Assembly: GCF_023856365.1 (NCBI RefSeq)
Contig: NC_064533.1
Location: forward strand, 30,614,118 to 30,678,117
From: Brienomyrus brachyistius
Lineage: Eukaryota; Chordata; Actinopteri; Osteoglossiformes; Mormyridae
Reading direction: 5' to 3'
DNA length: 64,000 nucleotides
Shown: positions 38,684 to 49,161 of the stretch, in pieces
How the letters are laid out: the number at the start of each line of letters is the position of its first letter
Numbering within the stretch: position 1 is the stretch's first letter
Translations under genes and position numbers: made by a program
The notes under the pieces: model-generated
What the model saw: the letters and a program-made list of their open reading frames with translations, nothing else
Told to the model about the DNA's origin: nothing
Database searches by the model: none

Positions 38684-39095
38684 ATGTGCTCGACACTCCG
38701 CCAGAGTAACGGGGATTTTGAAAAGCATCTGAAACCATCTTCCGGACAAGAGGAACTTAAATCTGTGGATCAACTTTAAATACATTTCACATTCACTCTT
38801 CAAAATCAGATTTTATGTGAAGTTTGCTATAATTTTGATCAATTATATCTTTTATATATGAATCTATAATAAAACATCCAAAGTAGTGTCTCTTGGATAT
38901 ATACTATACATGCTTGATTTACGATATGGATCCAGTGTTTTGGATATACAGTTCATGTTCTTTATGTGCCATTTAAGTGCATTTATGTGCATATTTCAGG
39001 ATGTTGGGATTTTTTTATGGTGCTGATAGACATTCTTTGCAAATGCAGAGCGGGAGTGTTCAATGCATAATAAATATTTAAAATTCAACAGTCAA

Positions 39096-41220
39096 AGTTG
39101 TCAGTTATATCTTTATTTGTATAGATTAGCAGCATTGGAACTTTACATTTGCATGGAATGTTGGTAATGGAGATGTTGGTAATGGAGATGTTGGTAATGG
39201 AGATGTTGGTAATGGAGAGTGCGAGTGAATCTATGCAAGGAGAAAAAAAAGCCACTTGGAAAGTAAATATAAAGTTTACTAGACACTACTGGGAGAAAAA
39301 AAGAATCTGTCTAAGATAAAATAACATCTACTGATCACGGAGATAAATTCTTCACGTCGATAAGCTTGGGGACACTAGAATTAGCAGATGCAACATGACC
39401 ATAACCATTGCAGGATGGGTACTGAGAAAACAATTTTTATCAGTATTGAATTTGATCAAGGCTCATAGTCACATGCCGCATGGGTTTGGGACTGAGCCTG
39501 TAAGACTGAAATACTGCTAAACAAACATGGTTCCCCACCACATCACAATGCCAAGATATGGTGAGAAACGCTAAAGAAACTCTAACTAGTTAACTTGATG
39601 TCTAAATAGTAAGTAGCAGATCCAGGTCCAGTGCAAACTGGTATGGTTACGGTGCCCAAAATAGCCAGTGAAACGTTGACTCCCCTGAAGTACCTTCCCG
39701 CCGACCCACTTTAGTCTAACATGGAGTGTTTGTTCATCTGCTTTGTCTTTCTGGCTTTGCCCACTTCCATAATATACATGCGTATGGATGGCTACAGCCC
39801 TCTGGGGTAGTTATGTTGGGAAGGACACTTTCTAAAAGAAAAGCTTAATTCTGTTGAAGTCATATATGCTGCTGCAACTAATTGAGTTGATTATAACATT
39901 GAAATAGTAGCAGAAGTATTAGTAGTACAACTTTATTGTCCTCCCAACCACATATATTAAAGCACACAGTGAGACGTAATAACGTTCTCCAGGGAGCAAA
40001 GGTGCAACTTACGACACAACAGGACAACAGCACACTCGGACACATGGACATTGCGGACAATTGGGGAACAGGGGAGAATAAATAATATCAAATACCAAAG
40101 CACGTTCACCACTTTGGCAAGCATGGTCCTCACAAACCAGTATCAGAACTAATAATAGAGGGTTTGAAAATACTGCATTGAAAGCCAGCCATGGCAGCCC
40201 GAAAGAGCCTTTCTACACAGCTTTAATCCTGTTCTCTGAGAGAATATTATAGAACTGGTGGGCTACTGAACAGGCCAGCCACACCATGAATGCTTTCCAT
40301 TGGCTACTAGTGAAGCCTGCTTGTTCCATCTCTACCTGCCAACCATGTATCTGATTAGGGCCACCAGCCTCAATTTCCCACTCCACACGACGGATTTGTC
40401 ATGGGAGGAGTCCTTGCGTACAAAACATGGCCATTCGGTACCAATATTTACACATGCCTAGTCAGAAGCATCACATCTAGGAAGACATCACAGCCTCACC
40501 TGCATTCCTATAGTGACATTACTTCCCATCAAAACAGCAGGTTATGGCTTCCTGCTGTTGTCAAGGCTGCTTGTGATCTGCACAGGGAACCTTCTCATGC
40601 ACCTGACATTTGTTGTAATTAGTCCTGGCATCCTTAAGAACTGCCCTCTCTGCAAAAAACATAGCAAAAGACAATGAGCAAGATGCTTGCGTGAGCCCAA
40701 AGCCGCTGAATACACTGCGACTCCTCCACGATGAGAGGGAGTAAAATATTGGCCAGTAAGCTGAATCATTCTTTAAAAACCAGTTCGCTCTCATATGCGC
40801 TCATAATTTTGTTCCATATGATAGTTTGTCCTGTGTTTGCCATATTATGTGTGTTCCTTGTAAATATAACAAGCATATACCAGAAACTCAAATATTAGAT
40901 GCACGGGGTCTGTATATACATCATTTATCATTTTCTTTTGTCAGTGTGACAGTAAATAACTCCTTAGGGCTTTCCATAAACTAAATATGCTCCTTTGTAG
41001 CATATTTCACACAAATGATTGGATTCTGAACTCATAAACATCACATCACTAAGAAAATATTTGAGATGGAGAAATTATGTGATAGCCTGTATCTCTATAA
41101 CAGGAACTCCCCTTTACCCTTCTTACACTTCAACCACTCATTCAATATCAAATGCTGGCCAAAAATGTAAACGAAATGATGTTAGATTATGTAAATTCTT
41201 AAATTAACTGAGCTAGCCAA
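39096..41220. other. No gene seen downstream of etv6
   Basis: Four tandem copies of a 15-bp unit ('atgttggtaatggag') lie at about 39158-39218, just past the last etv6 polyadenylation signal. Beyond them I find no conserved open frame, splice-flanked exon or transposon end. It is AT-rich unique-looking sequence. Confidence 0.5.
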
Positions 41221-41221
41221 A

Positions 41222-41506
41222 ATGGTTGAAACTAGCCAGCAAGTAATTAAACGGGACACAAACAGGGCAAACCTAACAGAGAAGCAAAAATAACTACAAG
41301 CTAGCCTCAAACCCACAGCTGGCAGGTTCTCCGTCTCTGAGCCACACACTCAGCCCATTGAGCCATGCGAAGGGCTGGGAAACAGGGAGAGCACACTGGG
41401 GATGAAGGACAAGAGACAGGACAGAGAACAAGATGCCCAGCAACACCTGCTGGCCAAATGGGGAGCAGACACAAAGGGCAGGGTAGGACAGGTGCTGACC
41501 CTGACA
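41222..41506 (-). mobile_element. LTR fragment (TGACA-ended family)
   Basis: The + strand ends 'ggacaggtgctgaccctgac' then 'a', closely matching the right-hand end of the LTR at 62987-63686 ('acgggcaccgaccctgaca'). The 'acgggacacaaacagggcaa' and 'cagcaacacctgctggccaa' segments also match related LTRs. It is a partial minus-strand LTR without its other end and has no coding content. Confidence 0.6.
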
Positions 41507-42244
41507 AATGGAGTAACAGATTACATGTAGATCCGTCTTCTGTTGTATGATCACTCATACCATGTTTAATGGACACACTTTCTATGGATTGACATCAATA
41601 ACCTGGCAGCCTCAGCCTCATGAGTATTACACCCTTCAACCCTTCACTCTCTACCACATACTGGCTTTGGCCTTGCAAATCCTCGTGCGGCTCATCTATT
41701 CAACCAGCTGGTGTTGCAGCAAACAAGGTCTTTTGTCAGTAGGTGCTCCAAATACGACATGCAGTTGTCAATACACCCTATTTTCAAGATTATTTAAGTT
41801 TTCAAATAGGTTAGGCATGTTCCAGCACAAAACAATGAAAGCACAATCCTCAACAGACTAAAGTTACAGAAAACAAACCCAAGATACTGTTTGAAGATTT
41901 GAGGAAATCGTAAATTGGGAACTGGCCAACTGGGGAAAGGGGCACTGTGATGTAATGGAAGGACAAAGACAAACGCTAAAACAAACATCTTGAAAGGCAG
42001 AACAGAACAATTGTGGCCGGGGTCATAACAAGAATAATCAGTTGCAAAGATGTACAGATTTAAATACATACTATATTGTAAATACATTTCTAAGGTCATT
42101 ATGTCGTCCATAAGTGACTTGCACTGTTGTACCATGTCTCCATGATTGTGGGTTCAAATCCTACTCTGGCTTCATACCTTCAGAACCCTGCTCTCTCTGT
42201 GGAGTTGGCATGTTCACCTGTTGTGTGGATTTCCTATAGTACTC

Positions 42245-42500
42245 TGACTTAGAGTTAGGATTTGAGATATGGCTAGAGTTGGTATTAGGCATCCGGATAG
42301 GGTTAGCATTAGGATAACTGCTAAGGTTAGGTTAGGCATTACTGTATGGCTAAAGTTGGCTTTAGTGTTAGTACTATAGGTAGGGTTAGCATTTCAGTTA
42401 AGGTTGGGATTATTATTAGAGTTATGGTCAGGGTTGCTAATAGCCTTAGGGTTGGCATTAGGGTTTTAGCTAGAATAAGGATTGAGCATGGAATTAGGGC
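42245..42500 (+). repeat. Degenerate telomere-like tract
   Basis: About 250 bp dominated by variants of TTAGGG/GTTAGG ('ggttaggttaggcatt', 'agggttagcatt', 'gggttggcattagggtttta'). The motif recurs every 6-12 bp with much decay. A LINE fragment inserted at its right end at 42515, and the tract resumes with a duplicated 14 bp after it. It may be an old interstitial telomeric or telomere-like simple repeat. Confidence 0.6.
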
Positions 42501-42514
42501 TAGGATTTTGGTTT

Positions 42515-42837
42515 CCATCCATCCATCCATTATCTTCCGCTTATCCGGGGTCGGGTCGCGGGGGCAGCAGTCTCAGCAGGGAAGCCCAGACTTCCCTCTC
42601 CCTGGCCACTTCATCTAGCTCCTCTGGGGGGATCCCGAGGCGTTCCCAGGCCAGCCGGGAGACATAGTCTCTCCAGCGTGTACTGGGTCTTCCCCGGGGT
42701 CTCCTCCCAGTGGGACATGCCCGGAACACCTCCCCAGGGAGGCATCCCGGAGGCATCCGAATCAGATGCCCAAGCCACCTCATCTGGCTCCTCTCGATGC
42801 GGAGGAGCAGCGGCTCTACTCTGAGTCCCTCCCGAAT
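42515..42837 (-). mobile_element. LINE 3' end (5'-truncated) with 14-bp target duplication
   Basis: On the minus strand an 80-codon open end reads 'MRWLGHLIRMPPGCLPGEVF', then 'RGRPSTRWRDYVSRLAWERL' and ends 'LLRLLPPRPDPG' before a stop. This is the C terminus of a fish non-LTR retrotransposon ORF2 (reverse-transcriptase protein). It is followed by the 3' tail TGGATGGATGGATGG. The perfect 14-bp duplication 'taggattttggttt' lies at 42501-42514 and 42838-42851. The copy is severely 5'-truncated, so it has no polymerase domain and cannot move itself. Confidence 0.93.
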
Positions 42838-42851
42838 TAGGATTTTGGTTT

Positions 42852-44560
42852 AAATTTGCAATAAAATGCATATAAGTAATTAGGTTTTTATGTATTTCAG
42901 TGTTTAAGAACTTCACAGTGTGCGTTCATTGACATTGCAAAGAAACATTTTGCTTCTTGTTGGACATTACAGCAGGGCTCCTCCTAGGCCTCAAACTAGG
43001 CCTTAATCTTTAGCTTGATCTCAATCGCTAGACTTTCCCAAGAACAACACAAGAAACAGGCATTCACACACAGATATTTAGGCTTTCCACCGTCATTTCA
43101 CAAAAAGGACAGGAAAGGAAAAATAATCCCTCACAGATGAAAGCACTGAAACTATTTCAAGTTTAATGCCTGCTTCCTTTTTCCTCTCCTCCCTTTAGTG
43201 GAGCCAAGATGTTTAAAAACAGCAGTTCTAGCTATTGTTACAGACCAGATTGCTCTACCTGGAAGTCGATTGTCTGTGCGTCTACTACCAACCACCTCTG
43301 CCGCTTTCCAAAATTAACACTTAATAAGCTAGGCCGTTCTTTAACATTGTCAACATTCATGTCCAGTGAGCTCCGCTGTTGTCCAAAATTGCCCATCTTT
43401 CATCTGCCAATCTCCGTCTTTCTGACAAAGGAATTGATGAGCAATGAGCTCCGCTATTATACAAAATTGTATGCAAAATATGTAAGTTTTGTGTCATGTA
43501 CTTTTTAGAATATCAGTGATTTGTGCTCATATAGTGTATTATTTATTTACGGTAACTTGTAATAACATGCTGCAGGCACCTCTCGATCAGTGTATATTGT
43601 TCGCTATCGACCTCAGACGTAAATGCGTTCGGACATTACTCAATAGGACGTACTGGTAAGTTAATGGATACCCTTTTGTGTCTATATCTCTTTTTCTCAT
43701 TCAATTTAGTTTTGTTTATTTTGTAGTTATGTGTTGATTTGAATCATTTTGATCCACACGCTAAGATCAGACTGCGTTCAGATATTACTCGACAAGGGCA
43801 AACGCGAAAATAGTGAATACAATGCAAGTATTTACCATAGCACAAACAATGGGGGAATTTATATTTTCATTTTCCCAGCATGCTCCGGCCCTACACTGCC
43901 CCCCTCCCAGAGGTTGACCAACCTGTCGACTACTACAGTCAGTCCTTTGTAGAGAAGTACCGATCCGAATATCGATACCAATCCATACGATAGACTGGGA
44001 CCGATACACGTCTGATGCCCATTTAGTTTTCGGCAGTCCGTAAACAAACATCTCCTGTTAATTGTTAAATCGATTTGTACAATCAATCGCACGTACGACA
44101 GCTCTTTCCCATTTTAGACGTATTTTTGCGGAACTGAAGTCGAACGCTCCTGCCACCACTCAGTCTACCCGCTTACAGGTGCGAGCGGAGTGACTACTTC
44201 CTGTTGTGACGTCATGCACATACCCTTTGCAGTAGGAGGAGCTTAAAAACATCATGGCGACCGGTCCATTTACCTGAGTATACTGCACTGCCCAAATACA
44301 GTAAGACAGTTAAAACAGGAAAGGTAACAAACCCAAACTTAACATACACCAGCCCACTTTCACGCCCAATGGACCTACACAATCGGCAATATACATTTTG
44401 TCTCAAGAGGGGCATGTGTGCACAGGTCAAACAAGTGCATCTGGCATGGAAAAAATACATACTGATCGCCACTGGTGTAAGGTTATATATTACTAGTATA
44501 CAATACATATGTGGCCATAAATGTGACCTCCGGTATCAGGTAAGTGTTATGATCTGCCTC
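42852..44560. other. No gene seen; possible hAT end at about 43930
   Basis: No supported gene. The segment near 43945-44030, with 'agagaagtaccgatccgaat' and repeated 'cgatac' phrases, resembles the ends of some vertebrate hAT elements. Its partner end was not found, so this is a weak call. The remainder is unassigned. Confidence 0.4.
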
Positions 44561-44564
44561 TGTC

Positions 44565-44840
44565 ATGTTCCTGCTCGGCCAGCAGAGGTCTCTGTTGGCC
44601 GTCCTATTAGCTTCTTCATTACCCGCACCTGTGTTCTATCCTCTGCGATTCTTAATGTGTGATGTGCTACTCGCTACACCCGCTTCTCGTCGTTAATGAA
44701 TGTACAGTATATTTATGTGCCCCTCCTATATATGTTCCCCAATCCTGTCATTGTTACCTGATGCCAATTCGAACTCCCAGTGGGTTCATATAAGGACATT
44801 CCCACTGCTGTAGTCTCTTTCATAAAGTCACCTTCAGGGG
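44565..44840 (+). mobile_element. Possible LTR fragment
   Basis: The segment starting 'tgtcatgttcctgctcggcc' then 'agcagaggtctctgttggcc' resembles the opening of the roughly 800-bp LTR family ('ggccagcaggtgtcgctggcc' at 16050). It continues with a TATA-like 'catataaggacattcccact' segment. No closing TGACA or target duplication was found, so the call is tentative. Confidence 0.4.
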
Positions 44841-44852
44841 TTTCCAGGCTTG

Positions 44853-45107
44853 CCAACTTTGGTCAGCTGGCTGGCGTGTGATTTTCAGTTCAAGACAAGT
44901 CTGCACTCGCATTTACGTGTAGGTAACAGTTTTATTACTTTGTAAATAGGCTGCTGGGTTTACAATCTACCAAAATGCTTCAGATGTAGCTAATTTTAGC
45001 TTTATAATGGAATAATTCAGATTGGTCGTACGATTTGTTATGTAAATGCAAGAGTCTGACAGCGTAAGTGTCATGCCAGAGGCGCAAGAGTTGGCAGCCC
45101 TGGGTTT
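44853..45107 (+). repeat. Dispersed repeat, copy 2 of a pair
   Basis: Matches 37958-38162 in order and orientation ('ggctggcgtgtgattttcag', 'agtctgcac', 'ttttattactttgtaaatag', 'gagttggcagccctggg') with an extra internal segment. A short related phrase ('ggagctggcaaccctta') recurs near 45320. Class unknown. Confidence 0.7.
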
Positions 45108-45360
45108 CTCAACCCAAAGGCTCCCTCTGGGTTTTTTTTCACTTCTCCTCGATTCCTTGGACGTGAAAGTAAGATCATATATACCATGGCACCGTGCAAT
45201 TCTCAAATCTGAAGGGAGTTTATTTTCTATTACAGTAGTACATCAATTTGTGATTATAATCTTTATAATCTTGCATGAGTGTGAGGCTAAAAGCAAGAGT
45301 GTCATGTCAGGTCCGTTGGAGCTGGCAACCCTTAGGTTAACAGGGGTGCGCTATGCATAT

Positions 45361-45566
45361 TAGGACACTCTCAGACATCAGTGTAAGTTCTGAAAGATCA
45401 GACAAAATGCCATAATTTTCCACTAGCCATCCCATAGTTTGTGACCTGGTGTACAACACCTTAAACATGACAGCTGTTTCCAAAACATATAGCTGTTTAG
45501 TCTGGTGTATGATGCCATTTTGTCTGATGTCCTAGAACTTACACTGACGTCTGACAATGTCCTGAT
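45361..45566. mobile_element. Putative MITE with about 45-bp inverted ends
   Basis: The left arm, 'cagacatcagtgtaagttct' then 'gatcagacaaaatgccat', is answered by its complement 'atgccattttgtctgatgtc' then 'agaacttacactgacgtctg' near 45511-45553. The arms continue outwards as AGGACA and TGTCCT. No convincing target duplication was seen, so the superfamily is unknown. Confidence 0.7.
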
Positions 45567-46075
45567 ATAATGTCTGGCTGCAGGTGTCACTCTCAGGCCT
45601 CTTCCCATTCATGCATGCACAGAACATTTCTCCACGCTCAAGCCTCGCCACCCTTAGGACCCTGTTTGTATAAAATTAAATAAAATATTAAAATGACCAT
45701 CAAGTAACGATATTGCTTCTATACTATTTCAATCCTGATGTAAATGTATTTCATGTATCCTGAATGAATCACGTAATAGCTATTGCATTTCCAAAACATT
45801 ATTACCCTGGGAATGTTATATAACTAAATTAATGTCCAGAATGCTTCAGAATTTAAAAGTGATCAATAAACACCTAGGCAGGGCTTTGTCAAGTAATTAT
45901 CATAACTGCTGATGTTAGTAAAATGCTATTTGCATTTTTGTTGTGTGAATTTTTAAACATAAACAGTACTATTTAACAGTAAAAACAAAATTAAAATGAA
46001 TATATAAAAATATATCTAAAATGAATAAATCTAAACATTTAGATTTAACCTCACCCACTAAATGGTTACTTTTTT

Positions 46076-46302
46076 GTGGGCAGTGGTGGCTTAATGGTTA
46101 GGGAAGAGCATTTTTAATTGAACGATTGCTGGTTCGAATCCCCGACCAGCAAGGCACCACTGAAGTACCCTGAGCAAGGTACCGCCCCCAAGCCCTGCTC
46201 CCCGGGCACTGAATTAGCTGCCCCCTGCTATGTCATGATGTCACATATGGGTTAAATGCAGAGGGCACATTTCATTATTGTGTGCTGTGGTGTGTCAACA
46301 AT
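46076..46302 (+). mobile_element. tRNA-derived SINE (second family)
   Basis: It starts 'gtgggcagtggtggcttaat', with an A box 'tggcttaatggttaggg' and a B box 'ggttcgaatcc' about 35 bp on. Then follow 'tgagcaaggtaccgccccca', 'actgaattagctgccccctg' and 'gggttaaatgcagagggcac'. This is the same family as the minus-strand copy at 20120-20314. The head-to-tail order matches tRNA-derived SINEs of teleosts. Confidence 0.88.
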
Positions 46303-46690
46303 GACCACTGCTCACCAGGTTCTAGAATAGCTTGAACATTTTGAAATCGTGCATAAATCCTGAGAGTGGTGTTGAGAGTCTGCATCATTATTGGAACATC
46401 CGTCGCAAAGGCGTAGCATCATTGACTGAAACGTTGTCATACGGCACATGACTTTAGAGATGTTGGGGTGTATCTCTATATCAAACAGGCAAAGATCATA
46501 CTTGCAGTCTTTGCAAGACTGGCCTAAGAATGAATTTGGGGTGCAATGAATCATGGGATGGGTCTTGTTTGGTGAGGGTGCAACCTACGTATCCTTGACA
46601 TTTGGGGGGAGCAAGAACGACATCCAGGGATTTTTACTGTCCCCTATACTTCTGTTCTTGTGTATTGGAAATGGTCTTCGGCAATAGAAG

Positions 46691-49156
46691 TGTCATGCCC
46701 GGCTCGTCCGCTCCTCCTGTGTGCCACGCCCCCTACTTACCCGCGTGTTTTCTCCCGATTGTACCCAGCTGTATCCAGTTCATTTGCTCAGTCCTGTCTA
46801 TTTCAGTCCGTGTCTTACCTGAGTCCTTTGTCCGTCATTGATGTTTCCTGATGTCTGTTGCCGTCCAGTGTTCCCTTGCCCCGATTCCTAAGAATAAACC
46901 CCCGTTTTCCCATATCCCGCTTACCTGCCTGCTCCTTCCGCACGATCGCCGCTCTGCTCGCGATCGCTGCCCACGACCCGTGACAGAATGACGGACCCCA
47001 AAAAGAAGCGGAGAGGGAGGAAGAGGCTCCCAGAAGAGCCGATCTATCTCGGCGCCTGCTCGCTCTCCAGGCTTTGGCTCCGGGGGAAGTACCCGCCCTA
47101 CCTCCAGCCCGGAGGCTGACCACACGCGACCCCGATCCCGTGTGGAAGTACTGGTTCTCCAGTGAGGACGAGGACGAGGAGCCCTTCCTCTACCCTTACC
47201 CGGAGCCGGAGGCCTTTCTTCCGCCGTCCGTTTTTACGGACGTCGCGCCGCCTCCCGCCACCGCTAGGCGCCAGCGAAGGAGACGAAAGAAACCGGCGAT
47301 CGCCGGTACAGAGGACCTCCCTCCGTTGCTGCCGGCGGACCCCGCTCCCGTGCGGCCGCCGCCGCCGGCGGACCCCGCTCCCGTGCGGCCGCCGCCGCCG
47401 GCGGACCCCGCTCCCGTGCGGCCGCCATTGCCGGCGGACCCAGCTCCCGTACGGCCGCCATTGCCGGCGGACCCCGCTCCCGTGCAGCCGCCGCCGCCTG
47501 CGCAGCCGCCTTCGCTGCCCCCTTCGCCTGCTGCAGCTCCCGGGCAGGCGCCCCCACTGCAGCAACCTGCAGCTCCCGGGCAGGCGCCCCCACTGCAGCA
47601 ACCTGCAGCTCCCGGGCAGGCGCCCCCACTGCAGCAACCTGCAGCTCCCGGGCAGGCGCCCCCACTGCAGCCAGCTCCTGTTCCTGACCGCGCTCCTGTT
47701 CCTGACCCGGCGCCCCCTCCGCCTGCAGCAGCTCCCGAGGCGCCCCCTCCGCCTGCAGCAGCGCCTACGCCCTTGCCCAGGGCGTTTCTTGTGACTCCCC
47801 GAATGACTTTACTTCCTGGCCCCGTTCCTACTCCCGCTCCAAGTCCCTTGGCCCCGGTTCCCGAGGAGGTCCCCGAAGACTCCACCGCAGCTCCTCCCTC
47901 TCTGGAGGTGGAGGAGCTGGAATGGGACCCCTCGGGGACAGAACTTGTAACCCCTTGTCCCTCGCCCCGGCGACGTCGACCCCGACCTAGGGTCGGCCTG
48001 TCTGTGTCCCGCAGGGGAAGGGGACACAGACACAGGGCTGGGGTCCCGCCCGCCCTGCCCCCTGGCTCGCCCTGCCTCGCCTGCGATGGGGCTCGGTTGG
48101 CGCCCGCGGGTCCTGGCCCTCCGGGTCGGCTGTCGCCTGCGGGTCCCTCTCCGGTGCCTCGTCGCCCTGCCTCGCTCCCCCCTCCGGTGCCTGGTCGGTC
48201 GCCGGTGGGCTCCCCGACGGCGGCTCCTCGGTTGCCTGCGGGGCCCCTACCTCCGGCCCTCCACCGGACGTCGTCGCCTGCTGCGGCTCCCCCCTCCTCC
48301 GGGCCTTCGCCGTGGGCCCCTCCTGCTCCCTCGTCCCCTTCCCCGGTGCTCCCTCCCTGGCCCCTCCGCGGGTCCCTCGCCCTGTCTCCTCGGCCCCTTC
48401 TCGGTCCCCTCCGGCTCCGGCCCCCGGCCGTCTGCGGCCCCTCCGGCTGCCGCCCGTCGCCCGCTGGGGCTCCCACGGGCTCCCCTTTGTTCCCCCGCCT
48501 TCTCTCCTGCCCTGGTCCCTCCTTCATTTGCTTCCCCTTTCTTGGTCCCGCCTGTCTCTGCTCCCCCTCGCTTTGTTCCTCCCGTCTCTGCTCCTCGTCC
48601 TCCTCTGTTCCCTTCCTTCACTCCTGGTCCTTTTGTTCCTCCTGTTCCCGCTGTATCTCCCTTCCTGATCTGTCTCTCTGCCTTCCCGTCCCTTTGTCGG
48701 CTCCTGTCTCATGTCCTGTCGCTTGCCCTGTTCTGTGCTTCGGTCCTGTTCCCTGTCCTGCATTGATTCTGTCCTTGTTTTTCAGGTCCTGTTTTGCCTC
48801 GTCCCGTCCGTCGCCCCCTTCCTTGGCGCGCCCGGAGAAGCGCGCCTTTGGGGGGGGGTTCTGTCATGCCCGGCTCGTCCGCTCCTCCTGTGTGCCACGC
48901 CCCCTGATTACCCACGTGTTTTCTCCCGATTGTACCCAGCTGTATCCAGTTCATTTGCTCAGTCCTGTCTATTTCAGTCCGTGTCTTACCTGAGTCCTTT
49001 GTCCGTCATTGATGTTTCCTGATGTCTGTTGCCGTCCAGTGTTCCCTTGCCCCGATTCCTAAGAATAAACCCCCGTTTTCCCGTATCCCGCTTACCTGCC
49101 TGCTCCTTCCGCACGATCGCCGCTCTGCTCGCGATCGCTGCCCACGACCCGTGACA
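46691..49156 (+). mobile_element. Young LTR element with proline-rich interior and no pol
   Basis: The two LTRs (46691-46985 and 48862-49156, 295 bp each) differ at only four positions I could count (98.6% identity). Both begin TGTCATGCCC and end CGTGACA. A perfect 5-bp duplication AGAAG flanks the element (46686-46690 and 49157-49161). A G-run (TTTGGGGGGGGG) just before the 3' LTR serves as a polypurine tract. AATAAA occurs in each LTR. The interior is only about 1.88 kb and shows no protease, reverse transcriptase, RNase H or integrase motif, so it must depend on another element's enzymes. Confidence 0.95.
46984..48993 (+). CDS. Proline-rich open frame inside the LTR element
   Basis: A frame open for about 670 codons runs from the end of the 5' LTR into the 3' LTR. 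It has an acidic-aromatic start ('VWKYWFSSEDEDEEPFLYPY') and a basic patch ('RRQRRRRKK'). Then come five copies of an 11-residue Pro unit (PADPAPVRPPP-type) and four of a 12-residue unit (PAAPGQAPPLQQ-type). After these it has an acidic Trp motif ('PPSLEVEELEWDPSG') and a Pro/Ser/Arg-rich tail. No ATG opens this frame near its start: the first ATG (46988) lies in another frame and gives 43 residues with a lysine/arginine-rich stretch. G/C-rich sequence keeps other frames open too, so translation is uncertain. The function is unknown. Confidence 0.4.
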   Translation, partial: QNDGPQKEAEREEEAPRRADLSRRLLALQALAPGEVPALPPARRLTTRDPDPVWKYWFSSEDEDEEPFLYPYPEPEAFLPPSVFTDVAPPPATARRQRRRRKKPAIAGTEDLPPLLPADPAPVRPPPPADPAPVRPPPPADPAPVRPPLPADPAPVRPPLPADPAPVQPPPPAQPPSLPPSPAAAPGQAPPLQQPAAPGQAPPLQQPAAPGQAPPLQQPAAPGQAPPLQPAPVPDRAPVPDPAPPPPAAAPEAPPPPAAAPTPLPRAFLVTPRMTLLPGPVPTPAPSPLAPVPEEVPEDSTAAPPSLEVEELEWDPSGTELVTPCPSPRRRRPRPRVGLSVSRRGRGHRHRAGVPPALPPGSPCLACDGARLAPAGPGPPGRLSPAGPSPVPRRPASLPPPVPGRSPVGSPTAAPRLPAGPLPPALHRTSSPAAAPPSSGPSPWAPPAPSSPSPVLPPWPLRGSLALSPRPLLGPLRLRPPAVCGPSGCRPSPAGAPTGSPLFPRLLSCPGPSFICFPFLGPACLCSPSLCSSRLCSSSSSVPFLHSWSFCSSCSRCISLPDLSLCLPVPLSAPVSCPVACPVLCFGPVPCPALILSLFFRSCFASSRPSPPSLARPEKRAFGGGFCHARLVRSSCVPRPLITHVFSPDCTQLYPVHLLSPVYFSPCLT

Positions 49157-49161
49157 AGAAG

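Noticed and set aside
46988..47119. 43-codon ATG frame with a lysine/arginine stretch at the start of the LTR element interior
   Set aside because: Too short to call alone. It may be the original start of the proline-rich frame before a frame change, but this cannot be shown from one copy.
47196..48527. 443-codon minus-strand frame opposite the proline-rich frame
   Set aside because: It is Gly/Arg-rich low complexity created by reading GC-rich, stop-poor sequence in antisense; there is no promoter, start context or homology.
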